Shown here: positions 57,819 to 64,000 of the stretch, piece by piece | Numbering within the stretch: the first letter of the stretch is position 1 | Layout: every line of letters begins with the position of its first letter | NCBI GenBank assembly: GCA_963711635.1 | Contig: CAVQEZ010000012.1 | Span: 1 to 64,000, forward strand | Direction: 5' to 3' | Length of the DNA stretch: 64,000 nt | Source of the DNA: CADEED01 sp963711635 | Lineage (GTDB): Bacteria; Pseudomonadota; Gammaproteobacteria; Steroidobacterales; Steroidobacteraceae | Notes under the pieces: model-generated | What the model saw: only the letters and a program-made list of their open reading frames with translations | What the model was told of the DNA's origin: nothing | Database searches by the model: none | Program-made: the position numbers and the translations under genes

Positions 57819-58154
57819 ATGAGCCAGGATCTCGAAAAACGTACGCGTGAAGTTCTCGAGGAAAGCACCGCGCGTCTGGACGGCCGCACGCTGTCGCGCC
57901 TCACGCAGGCGCGCCACGCTGCGCTCGATCGGCTGCAGCGGCCAGTGCGCCGGCGCTGGAGCCTGTTCGTTCCGGCCGGAGCCGCGGCCGCCGCGGTGCT
58001 GGCCGTGGTCATCTGGGGCGGCAGGACACCGACTCCGGACCCCACCAGTCCGGTGGACGACATGGAGATGCTGGCCGACGGCGATGCGCCGGATTTCGTC
58101 GATGGCGAAGAGCTGGAGTTCTACGAATGGGCCGCCGGTGAGATCGAGTCATGA
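57819..58154 (+). CDS. DUF3619 protein, candidate anti-sigma factor
   Basis: 111 aa. N-terminus SQDLEKRTREVLEESTARLD and GRTLSRLTQARHAALDRL is typical of DUF3619. A transmembrane helix lies at about 49-66 (SLFVPAGAAAAAVLAVVIWG). The C-terminus is acidic (DDMEMLADGDAPDFVDGEEL). A small cytoplasmic helix region, one helix and a periplasmic tail fit an anti-sigma role. It overlaps the next ORF by ATGA. Confidence 0.82.
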   Translation: MSQDLEKRTREVLEESTARLDGRTLSRLTQARHAALDRLQRPVRRRWSLFVPAGAAAAAVLAVVIWGGRTPTPDPTSPVDDMEMLADGDAPDFVDGEELEFYEWAAGEIES

Positions 58155-58333
58155 GCGACGCGAAGACGAGCGACCCCGACGAGGACCTGCTCGAGTTCCT
58201 CGGTGGCATCGACGAGGTCAACGAAGAATCGAAGGACGGGGACTTCGCGGATTTCCTGGCCAACGCGGACATCGACAGGATTGCCGCGGACAAGAAACCG
58301 AAGCCGCCGCCGCAGGAACCGAAGCATGAGTGA
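58151..58333 (+). CDS. 60-aa acidic protein of unknown function
   Basis: MSDAKTSDPDEDLLEFLGGI begins it, then DEVNEESKDGDFADFLANAD and a basic/Pro tail (KKPKPPPQEPKHE). Two segments resemble each other (LLEFLGG, FADFLAN). No membrane segment. It is squeezed between the DUF3619 and DUF3106 genes with ATGA and 8-bp overlaps, so its translation is coupled. Family not recognised; a small soluble regulator is possible. Confidence 0.7.
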   Translation: MSDAKTSDPDEDLLEFLGGIDEVNEESKDGDFADFLANADIDRIAADKKPKPPPQEPKHE

Positions 58334-58868
58334 CGCGCGCGGGTTCACGCGCAGGGTCGCGCTGGCCGCGTTGTGCGCGGTGGGCCTGCAGCTCGCGCTG
58401 TCGGGCCGTGCGCGTGCGGAAGCGCCGGCCGCCGCAGCACCGGTCAGTACCGAGTGGAGCGCGCTGAATCCGGAAGAACAGAAACTCCTGAGCCGCTACA
58501 GCGAGAACTGGAACAACCTGCCACCCCAGCAGCAACAGCGCCTGCTGCGGGGCACGCGGCGCTGGCTTTCCATGACTCCCGAGCAGCGCGAGCACGCGCA
58601 GGAAAGATTCAAGCACTGGCGCGAGCTCAGCCCCGAACAGCGCGAACGGGCGCGCAAGCGCTGGCATCGCTACCGCGAGCTGACGCCGGAGCAGCAGCAG
58701 CGCGTGCGCGAGGGTTACCACGGCTACAAGAAGCTGACGCCGGAGCAGCGGCGGCGCATGCGCGAGCGTTGGGACAACGCCACGCCGGAACAGCGGCAGA
58801 AGTGGCTGGAAAAGCGCAGGGAAATGCGCGAACGCCGGCAGCAGCAGCCGGCGTCGCCGCCGCCCTAA
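58326..58868 (+). CDS. DUF3106 protein with seven LTPEQ-type repeats
   Basis: 180 aa. Signal peptide at about 9-32 (RVALAALCAVGLQLALSGRA). Repeat anchors start at residues 47 (LNPEEQ), 65 (LPPQQQ), 83 (MTPEQR), 101 (LSPEQR), 119 (LTPEQQ), 137 (LTPEQR) and 152 (ATPEQR). Five successive spacings are exactly 18 residues and the last 15. The helices between carry Arg/Glu. The motif recalls the LTxxQ of CpxP/Spy, periplasmic envelope-stress proteins. As part of an ECF operon it may sense or buffer envelope damage. Confidence 0.85.
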   Translation: MSDARGFTRRVALAALCAVGLQLALSGRARAEAPAAAAPVSTEWSALNPEEQKLLSRYSENWNNLPPQQQQRLLRGTRRWLSMTPEQREHAQERFKHWRELSPEQRERARKRWHRYRELTPEQQQRVREGYHGYKKLTPEQRRRMRERWDNATPEQRQKWLEKRREMRERRQQQPASPPP

Positions 58869-58892
58869 CTATTTCGCGGCTTCACCGATTGT

Positions 58893-59372
58893 CTACTTTG
58901 CGGCTTCGCCGCCGGGCGGCGTCGGGATCTTCTTGGTCTTCGTGCCGGGGCTGGCCCAGTTGATCACGAAGTAGGTGGCCGGGGTGTCGCCGATGTTCTG
59001 CACGGCGTGCGGCTGCATGGACGCGTAGAACAGCACCGATCCGGGTCCGACCACGACTTCCTTGCCATTGACATGCGCCTGCAGCGTGCCTTCCCTGACG
59101 ATGACCATCTCCTCGTTCGGATGCGTGTGCGGCGGATGCGACGCGGTGCGCGGATTCAGCGTGGTGATGTGCATCTCCAGCTCGTCGAGCGTGCGCGTGG
59201 GCTGGCGCACCACGGAGCGCAACTCGCCCACGTCGGTCTTCTTCGCCTGCATGTCCTGCCACTTCCATGCGGTGGAATCGAGCAGCTCGCCCGGCTCCTG
59301 CGCAACCGAAACACAGGCCAGGGTGATGCCGGCCGCGACGAGCGCGGCCACGAGATCGCGACGCGTGATCAT
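58893..59372 (-). CDS. Cupin-domain secreted protein
   Basis: 159 aa. Signal peptide at 1-23 (LVAALVAAGITLACVSVA). The cupin motifs are PPHTHPNEEMVIVREGTLQA (G-x5-HxH-x3-4-E) and VLFYASMQPHAVQNIGDTPA. Metal-binding His and Glu residues are present, so a metal-dependent sensor or enzyme is possible. Substrate unknown. It converges with the DUF3106 gene and is divergent from the UPF0114 gene. Confidence 0.8.
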   Translation of the reverse strand: MITRRDLVAALVAAGITLACVSVAQEPGELLDSTAWKWQDMQAKKTDVGELRSVVRQPTRTLDELEMHITTLNPRTASHPPHTHPNEEMVIVREGTLQAHVNGKEVVVGPGSVLFYASMQPHAVQNIGDTPATYFVINWASPGTKTKKIPTPPGGEAAK

Positions 59373-59459
59373 ATGAACTTCTCCGTGTCTGGACCGAGCG
59401 TACCAAGCGGCTTCGTTTGGCTACAATACGCGCGCCTCGAAAAACCCCGGAGCGTGAGC

Positions 59460-59972
59460 GTGACTTCCAAGTCAGAAGTGTTCTTCGAAAAACTGCTGTT
59501 TGCCTCGCGCTGGATCCTCGCGCCGGTTTTCCTGGGCCTTTCGCTGGCGCTGATTGCACTGGGCTTCAAGTTCTTCCAGGAAGCCTGGCACGTGTTCAAC
59601 CATCTCATCGAGATGGAGGAAGCGGATCTGGTGCTCACCGTGCTGGCCATGATCGACATCGTGCTGGTGGGAAGCCTGATCATCATGGTGATGTTCTCGG
59701 GTTACGAGAATTTCGTATCGACCATCGATGCCAAGGGCTCGGACTCGCTCAGCTGGCTGGGAAAGCTCGATGCCGGCACGCTCAAACTCAAGGTCGCGGT
59801 CAGCATCGTCGCGATCTCCTCGATTCACCTGCTGCGCGTTTTCGTAAAGGTCGAGACCACCGAAAACGACAAGATCATGTGGTACGTGATCGTGCACATG
59901 ACCTTTGTGCTGTCCGCGGTATTGCTGGGCGTGCTCGACAAGATGTCGTTCGCCAAGCACCGCGATCACTGA
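59460..59972 (+). CDS. UPF0114 (YqhA) family membrane protein
   Basis: 170 aa with four membrane segments: WILAPVFLGLSLALIALGFK, LVLTVLAMIDIVLVGSLIIM, LKVAVSIVAISSIHLLRVFV and WYVIVHMTFVLSAVLLGVLD. The family start EKLLFASRWILAPVFLGLSL and the central GYENFVS are typical. GTG 59460 is used; GTG 59454 is an alternative. Function unknown. Confidence 0.88.
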   Translation: MTSKSEVFFEKLLFASRWILAPVFLGLSLALIALGFKFFQEAWHVFNHLIEMEEADLVLTVLAMIDIVLVGSLIIMVMFSGYENFVSTIDAKGSDSLSWLGKLDAGTLKLKVAVSIVAISSIHLLRVFVKVETTENDKIMWYVIVHMTFVLSAVLLGVLDKMSFAKHRDH

Positions 59973-61024
59973 CGCGCGGTGCGTCGCTCCGCCTTGCGGC
60001 ACAGGTGTTTGCGCTGCTCCACCTGCTCCAGGTAGGGCTCCAGGCCCATGGCCGCGCGGCGTGCGTCGAGCCCCGCCGCATCCTCGACTTTCGGTGCCAA
60101 TGATTCACCGCCCACGCACTCCGTCTGCGTGGCGTAGATCTGCGGACGGCCCGCGCGTACGGCGACGCGATCCACCAGGGAGGCGAAGTTCTGCGGACTG
60201 GTGTCGCGAGTCTCGAGCTTGGGTTGAAGCAACTCCGCGATCCAGGCCTGGTACTGCGGTTCGCCGTCGGCGTGTTGCACCATGAGCCACGCGGCATGGT
60301 CGGCCGCCTTGCCGTACCGGCCGGCGTCGAACCAGCCGCTGCCTGCCACCTGCGCCTTCAGCCAGGCGAGATTCTCCTCGTCGGCCGCGCACATCAGGTT
60401 GAACACGAATTCGTCGTAGGCCCGCAGCGCAGGCGTGGGTTGCGTCTTGCCGTAGAGCTTCGCGCCCTGGAAGGAGCTCAGCGAGGCGCGGATGGCCTGG
60501 TCCACCAGCGTGCGCTGGAACAATTCACGCACCGTCGGATCCTGCGCGCGCTCCCAATCCCCGATCCAATGCTCGAGGTGCGAGAAGCGCTTGCGCCAGT
60601 TGCCGCTCGACTGCGCGGCAGCCAGGGCACGGGTCAACGCCGCGGTGATTCGATGGTATTCCCAGCTCAGCGCGCGGTACGCAGCGCCGTCGTAGGCCGC
60701 GCGCGCCAGCGCCAGTTGGGCCGCGAGCTCGAATTCGCCGGCCGTCAGGCAGCCGCGCGAGCGCGGCGGTGTGCCGGACACGCGTCGTTCGTCGGCGCGC
60801 AGCGAGGCAGCGCTTTCCAGCACCAGCAGCGTGATTTCGCCGTCTTTCGAATTGCGCAGCGCCGCCAGCTGATTTTCGAGAGCGCGCGGCTCGAGCGCGG
60901 CGACTTCATCTATGGTCGGTACGTGCACCGCGGCGAGTGCAAGCGATCCGCCGAGGCAGCAGCAGGCGAGGAGGACGGCACGCGCCGTCGGCCTCCCCGA
61001 CGCGGCCCTCCGCATGGATCTCAT
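59966..61024 (-). CDS. Secreted DUF6624-like protein
   Basis: 352 aa. Signal peptide at about 12-32 (ARAVLLACCCLGGSLALAAV). The region YRITAALTRALAAA to ELFQRTLVDQAIRAS and the C-terminal part (GKAADHAAWLMVQHADGEPQ, SPQNFASLVDRVAVRAGRPQ, IYATQTECV) match the DUF6624 pattern of a His-x-x-W segment and LVDRV---G-PQ-YGTQ. Function unknown. Confidence 0.7.
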   Translation of the reverse strand: MRSMRRAASGRPTARAVLLACCCLGGSLALAAVHVPTIDEVAALEPRALENQLAALRNSKDGEITLLVLESAASLRADERRVSGTPPRSRGCLTAGEFELAAQLALARAAYDGAAYRALSWEYHRITAALTRALAAAQSSGNWRKRFSHLEHWIGDWERAQDPTVRELFQRTLVDQAIRASLSSFQGAKLYGKTQPTPALRAYDEFVFNLMCAADEENLAWLKAQVAGSGWFDAGRYGKAADHAAWLMVQHADGEPQYQAWIAELLQPKLETRDTSPQNFASLVDRVAVRAGRPQIYATQTECVGGESLAPKVEDAAGLDARRAAMGLEPYLEQVEQRKHLCRKAERRTARQ

Positions 61025-61125
61025 GGCGCGACGTTACGCGCCCCGCGACTACGGATTGGTTACGCCGCTGCCGCGCGGTGCGCATTTGCGACGGGCCTCA
61101 CGAATCCGGCGCGCTGGACTCCGTC

Positions 61126-62559
61126 TCAAACCACCGCTTTGATGGCGTTGACGAGTTCCGCCGCCGCCTTCTGGCCGTCGCCGTACAACATGCGTGTGTT
61201 GTCGAGGAAGAACAGCGCGTTCTCGATGCCGGAGAATCCCGCGCCCTGGCCGCGCTTGATGACGATGACGTTCTTGGCCTTGTCGGCGTTGAGAATGGGC
61301 ATGCCGTAGATGGGGCTGGACTTGTCGGTGCGTGCCACGGGGTTCACCACGTCGTTGGCGCCGATGATCAACGCCACATCCGCCGTTTCGAACTCGGCGT
61401 TGATTTCGTCGAGATCGGCGATCAGGTCGTAGGGCACCCCGGCTTCCGCCAGCAGCACGTTCATGTGGCCGGGCATGCGGCCCGCCACCGGATGAATCGC
61501 GAACTTCACCTGCACGCCGCGTTCGATCAACAGCTGGCACATCTCCCAGACCTTGTGCTGGGCCTGCGCCACCGCCATGCCGTAACCCGGCACCACGATG
61601 ACTTTCTGCGCGAAGGCCATCATGACGCCGACGTCCGAAGCTTCGATTGGCTTCATGGATCCGGAAACGGCAGTTGCCGCTCCACCGCCGCCGGAGCCGA
61701 AGTCCGAGAACAGCACATTGGCCAGCGAGCGATTCATGGCCTTGGCCATGAGCTGGGTGAGCAGCGTGCCCGCCGAGCCCACCACCGTGCCCGCGATGAT
61801 CATGGCCGCGTTGTCGAGCACGAAGCCTTCGAAGGCCACGGCCAGGCCCGTGAGCGCGTTGTACAGCGAGATCACCACCGGCATGTCGGCGCCGCCGATC
61901 GGCAGCGTCATGGCGATGCCGAACAACAGCGCCAGCGCGAAGATCATGGTGACGTGCCACGGATCCGCCCCGTGGTGCAATACGACAAAAGCACCCACGG
62001 CCAGCGACCCCAGGAACAGCAGCCCGTTGACGAACTTCTGGCCGGCGAAGCGCACGGTCTTGTTCAGCACGCCCTGCAGCTTGGCCCAGGCGATCAAACT
62101 ACCGCTGAAGGAGATCGCGCCGATGATGCCGCCGACCACGGCCAGCGACATGACCACGTTGCTGTGCTGCACGGGTTGCTCGGCCGCATTGGCGAACGCC
62201 GCGCGATACAGCTCGACCGCCGCAATGGCCGCGGCCGCGCCGCCGCCCATGCCGTTGTACAGCGCGATCATCTGCGGCATGTCGGTCATGGCGACGCGCC
62301 TGCCGCTCCACCACGCGATCAGGGAGCCGATGACGATGGCGGCGATGATGAGCTCGTAGTTGCTCATTCCCGGGTACAGGAATGAGACCAGCGTGGCCAC
62401 CGCCATGCCGGCGCCGGCCCAGACGATGCCGCTGCGTGCCGTGACCGGCGAGCTCATGCGCTTCAGGCCCATGATGAACAGCACGGCCGTGAGGAAATAG
62501 CTGATGTCGATCAGCAGCCGGGCGCTGAAGATCCCCGGCGTTTGCATCGCGGATTCCAT
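61126..62559 (-). CDS. pntB: NAD(P) transhydrogenase subunit beta
   Basis: 477 aa. N-terminal eight to nine membrane helices (LLIDISYFLTAVLFIMGLKR, GIVWAGAGMAVATLVSFLYP, NGLLFLGSLAVGAFVVLHHG). NADP-binding domain III at the C-terminus: VIVVPGYGMAVAQAQHKVWE, CQLLIERGVQVKFAIHPVAG, DVALIIGANDVVNPVARTDK. It couples proton import to NADPH formation. The start overlaps the stop of pntA2. Confidence 0.96.
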   Translation of the reverse strand: MESAMQTPGIFSARLLIDISYFLTAVLFIMGLKRMSSPVTARSGIVWAGAGMAVATLVSFLYPGMSNYELIIAAIVIGSLIAWWSGRRVAMTDMPQMIALYNGMGGGAAAAIAAVELYRAAFANAAEQPVQHSNVVMSLAVVGGIIGAISFSGSLIAWAKLQGVLNKTVRFAGQKFVNGLLFLGSLAVGAFVVLHHGADPWHVTMIFALALLFGIAMTLPIGGADMPVVISLYNALTGLAVAFEGFVLDNAAMIIAGTVVGSAGTLLTQLMAKAMNRSLANVLFSDFGSGGGGAATAVSGSMKPIEASDVGVMMAFAQKVIVVPGYGMAVAQAQHKVWEMCQLLIERGVQVKFAIHPVAGRMPGHMNVLLAEAGVPYDLIADLDEINAEFETADVALIIGANDVVNPVARTDKSSPIYGMPILNADKAKNVIVIKRGQGAGFSGIENALFFLDNTRMLYGDGQKAAAELVNAIKAVV

Positions 62560-62861
62560 CAGTGACCGCTCCCCGGCTTCCTGGCGCCCGAGGACTTGAA
62601 CATTTCCAGCATGCGTTCGGTGACCACGTAGCCGCCCACGGCGTTACCCGCGGCCAGCAGTACCCCGATGAAGCCGATGGTCTTTTCGAGCGTCGTATCG
62701 GCGCCACCCAGCGCGACCATGGCACCCACCAGCACGATGCCGTGCACGAAGTTGGACCCCGACATCAGCGGCGTGTGCAGGATCACGGGCACCTTGGCGA
62801 TGATTTCGTAGCCGGTGAACGCGGCCAGCATGAAGATGTACAGAGCAACGATTCCGGTCAT
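62559..62861 (-). CDS. pntA: NAD(P) transhydrogenase, membrane part of alpha subunit
   Basis: 100 aa with three helices (GIVALYIFMLAAFTGYEIIA, FVHGIVLVGAMVALGGAD, IGFIGVLLAAGNAVGGYVVT). It corresponds to the C-terminal membrane segment of E. coli PntA. Here alpha is split into two genes (PntA1/PntA2), the three-subunit form found in many bacteria. It is 3 bp after PntA1 and overlaps pntB. Confidence 0.93.
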   Translation of the reverse strand: MTGIVALYIFMLAAFTGYEIIAKVPVILHTPLMSGSNFVHGIVLVGAMVALGGADTTLEKTIGFIGVLLAAGNAVGGYVVTERMLEMFKSSGARKPGSGH

Positions 62862-62864
62862 TTC

Positions 62865-63992
62865 TCAACCCTCCACGGCCTTGCGCGTGGCTTCGTGTTT
62901 GATGGCCCCGTCGTGCGTGAGCACGGCGCCGGCGAATACTTCATCGGTCCAGTCGATTTTCAGGTCACCGGCCTTGTCGATGGCCGGCTTGAGGAAGTTG
63001 AAGAGGTTGCGGGCGTACATCTCGCTGGCGTTGTAGGCCAGCGTTCCCGCCAGGTTGACCGGCCCGATCACCTTGACGCCGTTGCTGGTCACCACTGTTT
63101 CGCCGGCCTTCGTGAGCTCGCAGTTGCCACCCTGCTCGGCCGCGATGTCGACGATGACCGACCCCGTGCGCATGCGCTCCACGGCCGCCTTCGAGATGAT
63201 GACCGGCGCCTTGCGACCCGGTACGGCCGCCGTCGCGATGACGGCGTCGGCGGCCGCAATCCGCGCATCCAGCGCCTCCTGCTGCCTGGCCTTCTCTTCG
63301 GCGGTCAGCTCGCGCGCGTAGCCGCCGGCACCGTCGGCGCTGACGCCGGTTTCCACGAACTTGGCGCCCAGCGACTTCACCTGTTCGCGCGTCGCACTAC
63401 GGACGTCATACGCCTCGACCACGGCCCCCAGCCGGCGCGCCGTGGCGATGGCCTGCAGCCCGGCGACCCCGGCGCCGATGATCAGCGCCTGGGACGGCCG
63501 GATGGTGCCCGCCGCGGTGGTCAGCATGGGCATGAACTTTTCGAGATTGTTAGCAGCGATGAGCACGGCCTTGTAGCCGGCCAGCGAGGCCTGCGAAGAC
63601 AGGCCGTCCATGGACTGGGCGCGCGAAATGCGCGGGATCAGCTCCACGGCGAAGCTCGTGATCTTGCGGTCGCGCAGCGCCTTTACTTCCGCCTGGCGCG
63701 CATGCGCCTGCAGGAAGCCCACCACCACGGCACCGGGTTTCAGCTGGCCGATCTGCTCGAGGCTGAGCGGAGAAACCGTCAGCAGCACGTCGGCCTGCGA
63801 CAGCACCGCGGAGCTGCCAGCCCATTCGCCCTTCTTGTAGAGCGCGTCCGGGAATTGCGCGCGGGCGCCGGCTCCCGACTCCAGCACGACGCGCGCACCC
63901 GCCGCCGTGAACTTGTCCACGACTTCCGGTACGAGACTGACGCGAGTTTCACCGGGCGCGCTTTCACGCAGCGCGCCTATAGTTATCGGCAT
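62865..63992 (-). CDS. pntA: NAD(P) transhydrogenase, NAD-binding part of alpha subunit
   Basis: 375 aa. ITIGALRESAPGETRVSLVP is the family start. The NAD site is ALIIGAGVAGLQAIATARRL, with acidic strand VEAYDVRSATREQVKSLGAK, then PVIISKAAVERMRTGSVIVD. It is soluble domain I of the enzyme. Only 8 bp precede the ATG in this window, so the operon promoter is outside. Confidence 0.95.
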   Translation of the reverse strand: MPITIGALRESAPGETRVSLVPEVVDKFTAAGARVVLESGAGARAQFPDALYKKGEWAGSSAVLSQADVLLTVSPLSLEQIGQLKPGAVVVGFLQAHARQAEVKALRDRKITSFAVELIPRISRAQSMDGLSSQASLAGYKAVLIAANNLEKFMPMLTTAAGTIRPSQALIIGAGVAGLQAIATARRLGAVVEAYDVRSATREQVKSLGAKFVETGVSADGAGGYARELTAEEKARQQEALDARIAAADAVIATAAVPGRKAPVIISKAAVERMRTGSVIVDIAAEQGGNCELTKAGETVVTSNGVKVIGPVNLAGTLAYNASEMYARNLFNFLKPAIDKAGDLKIDWTDEVFAGAVLTHDGAIKHEATRKAVEG

Positions 63993-64000
63993 TGGGCTCC

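Noticed and set aside
60937..62385. 482-codon plus-strand frame opposite pntB
   Set aside because: Antisense to a well-defined transhydrogenase gene; no recognisable motif and runs of His/Arg typical of antisense GC-rich DNA.

Overview
The window looks like chromosomal DNA of a high-GC gammaproteobacterium. The gene repertoire (FadE-type acyl-CoA dehydrogenase, DUF3379/DUF3619/DUF3106 sigma-factor partners, PntAB, the dprA-LysM-def-fmt-rsmB-ntrY-ntrX block, RlmJ, Smg, YheS) suggests a basal lineage related to Xanthomonadales, Steroidobacterales or Nevskiales. That placement is inference from gene content, not a database match.

Region 1-4.78 kb is an insertion-sequence scrapyard of lower GC. 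A decayed IS66-family element (copy 1) sits inside the tnpC gene of a second IS66 element (copy 2), which itself interrupts a cupin/JmjC-like gene. A 5' fragment of a SAM methyltransferase follows. At about 4,780 this material abuts GC-rich core DNA in a junction that truncates both the methyltransferase and the adjoining fadE.

Region 4.8-24.5 kb is core DNA: fadE, a methyltransferase, malate dehydrogenase behind an ECF sigma/anti-sigma pair, a GntR-ABC exporter operon with a palindromic operator and a tiny leading ORF, an Mla/MCE-type lipid transport operon (MlaE with an N-terminal STAS-like domain, MlaF, MlaD, auxiliary lipoprotein), a phospholipase-D-like protein with the ABC-F protein YheS, an orphan GspD N-domain protein, a HAF-like secreted protein and a large GGDEF/EAL protein. 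Region 24.6-33.4 kb has a D-Ala-D-Ala carboxypeptidase, an HD-domain protein, exonuclease III, oligopeptidase A, aroE, a second ECF module and rlmJ.

Region 33.4-46.2 kb is a housekeeping block (topA, smg, dprA, LysM lipoprotein, def, fmt, rsmB, DUF4390, ntrY, ntrX). A similar dprA-LysM-def-fmt-rsmB order lies close to oriC in pseudomonads. Region 46-59 kb carries an SmpA-like protein, CapA, a SPOR protein, argS, an EF-hand protein, a Gly/Asn-rich secreted protein beside a subtilisin-like protease, a third ECF/anti-sigma pair, priA, and a fourth ECF operon that includes a DUF3106 protein with seven LTPEQ-type repeats. The window ends with a cupin, a UPF0114 membrane protein, a DUF6624-like protein and the split transhydrogenase genes pntA1-pntA2-pntB.

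About 16 genes, including the normally essential argS, topA, fmt and rsmB-linked genes, are broken by one or more single-base indels, while their neighbours are clean. The simplest reading is uncorrected sequencing indels, so most broken core genes are annotated here as genes with frameshifts rather than as pseudogenes. No tRNA, rRNA or CRISPR array was seen.
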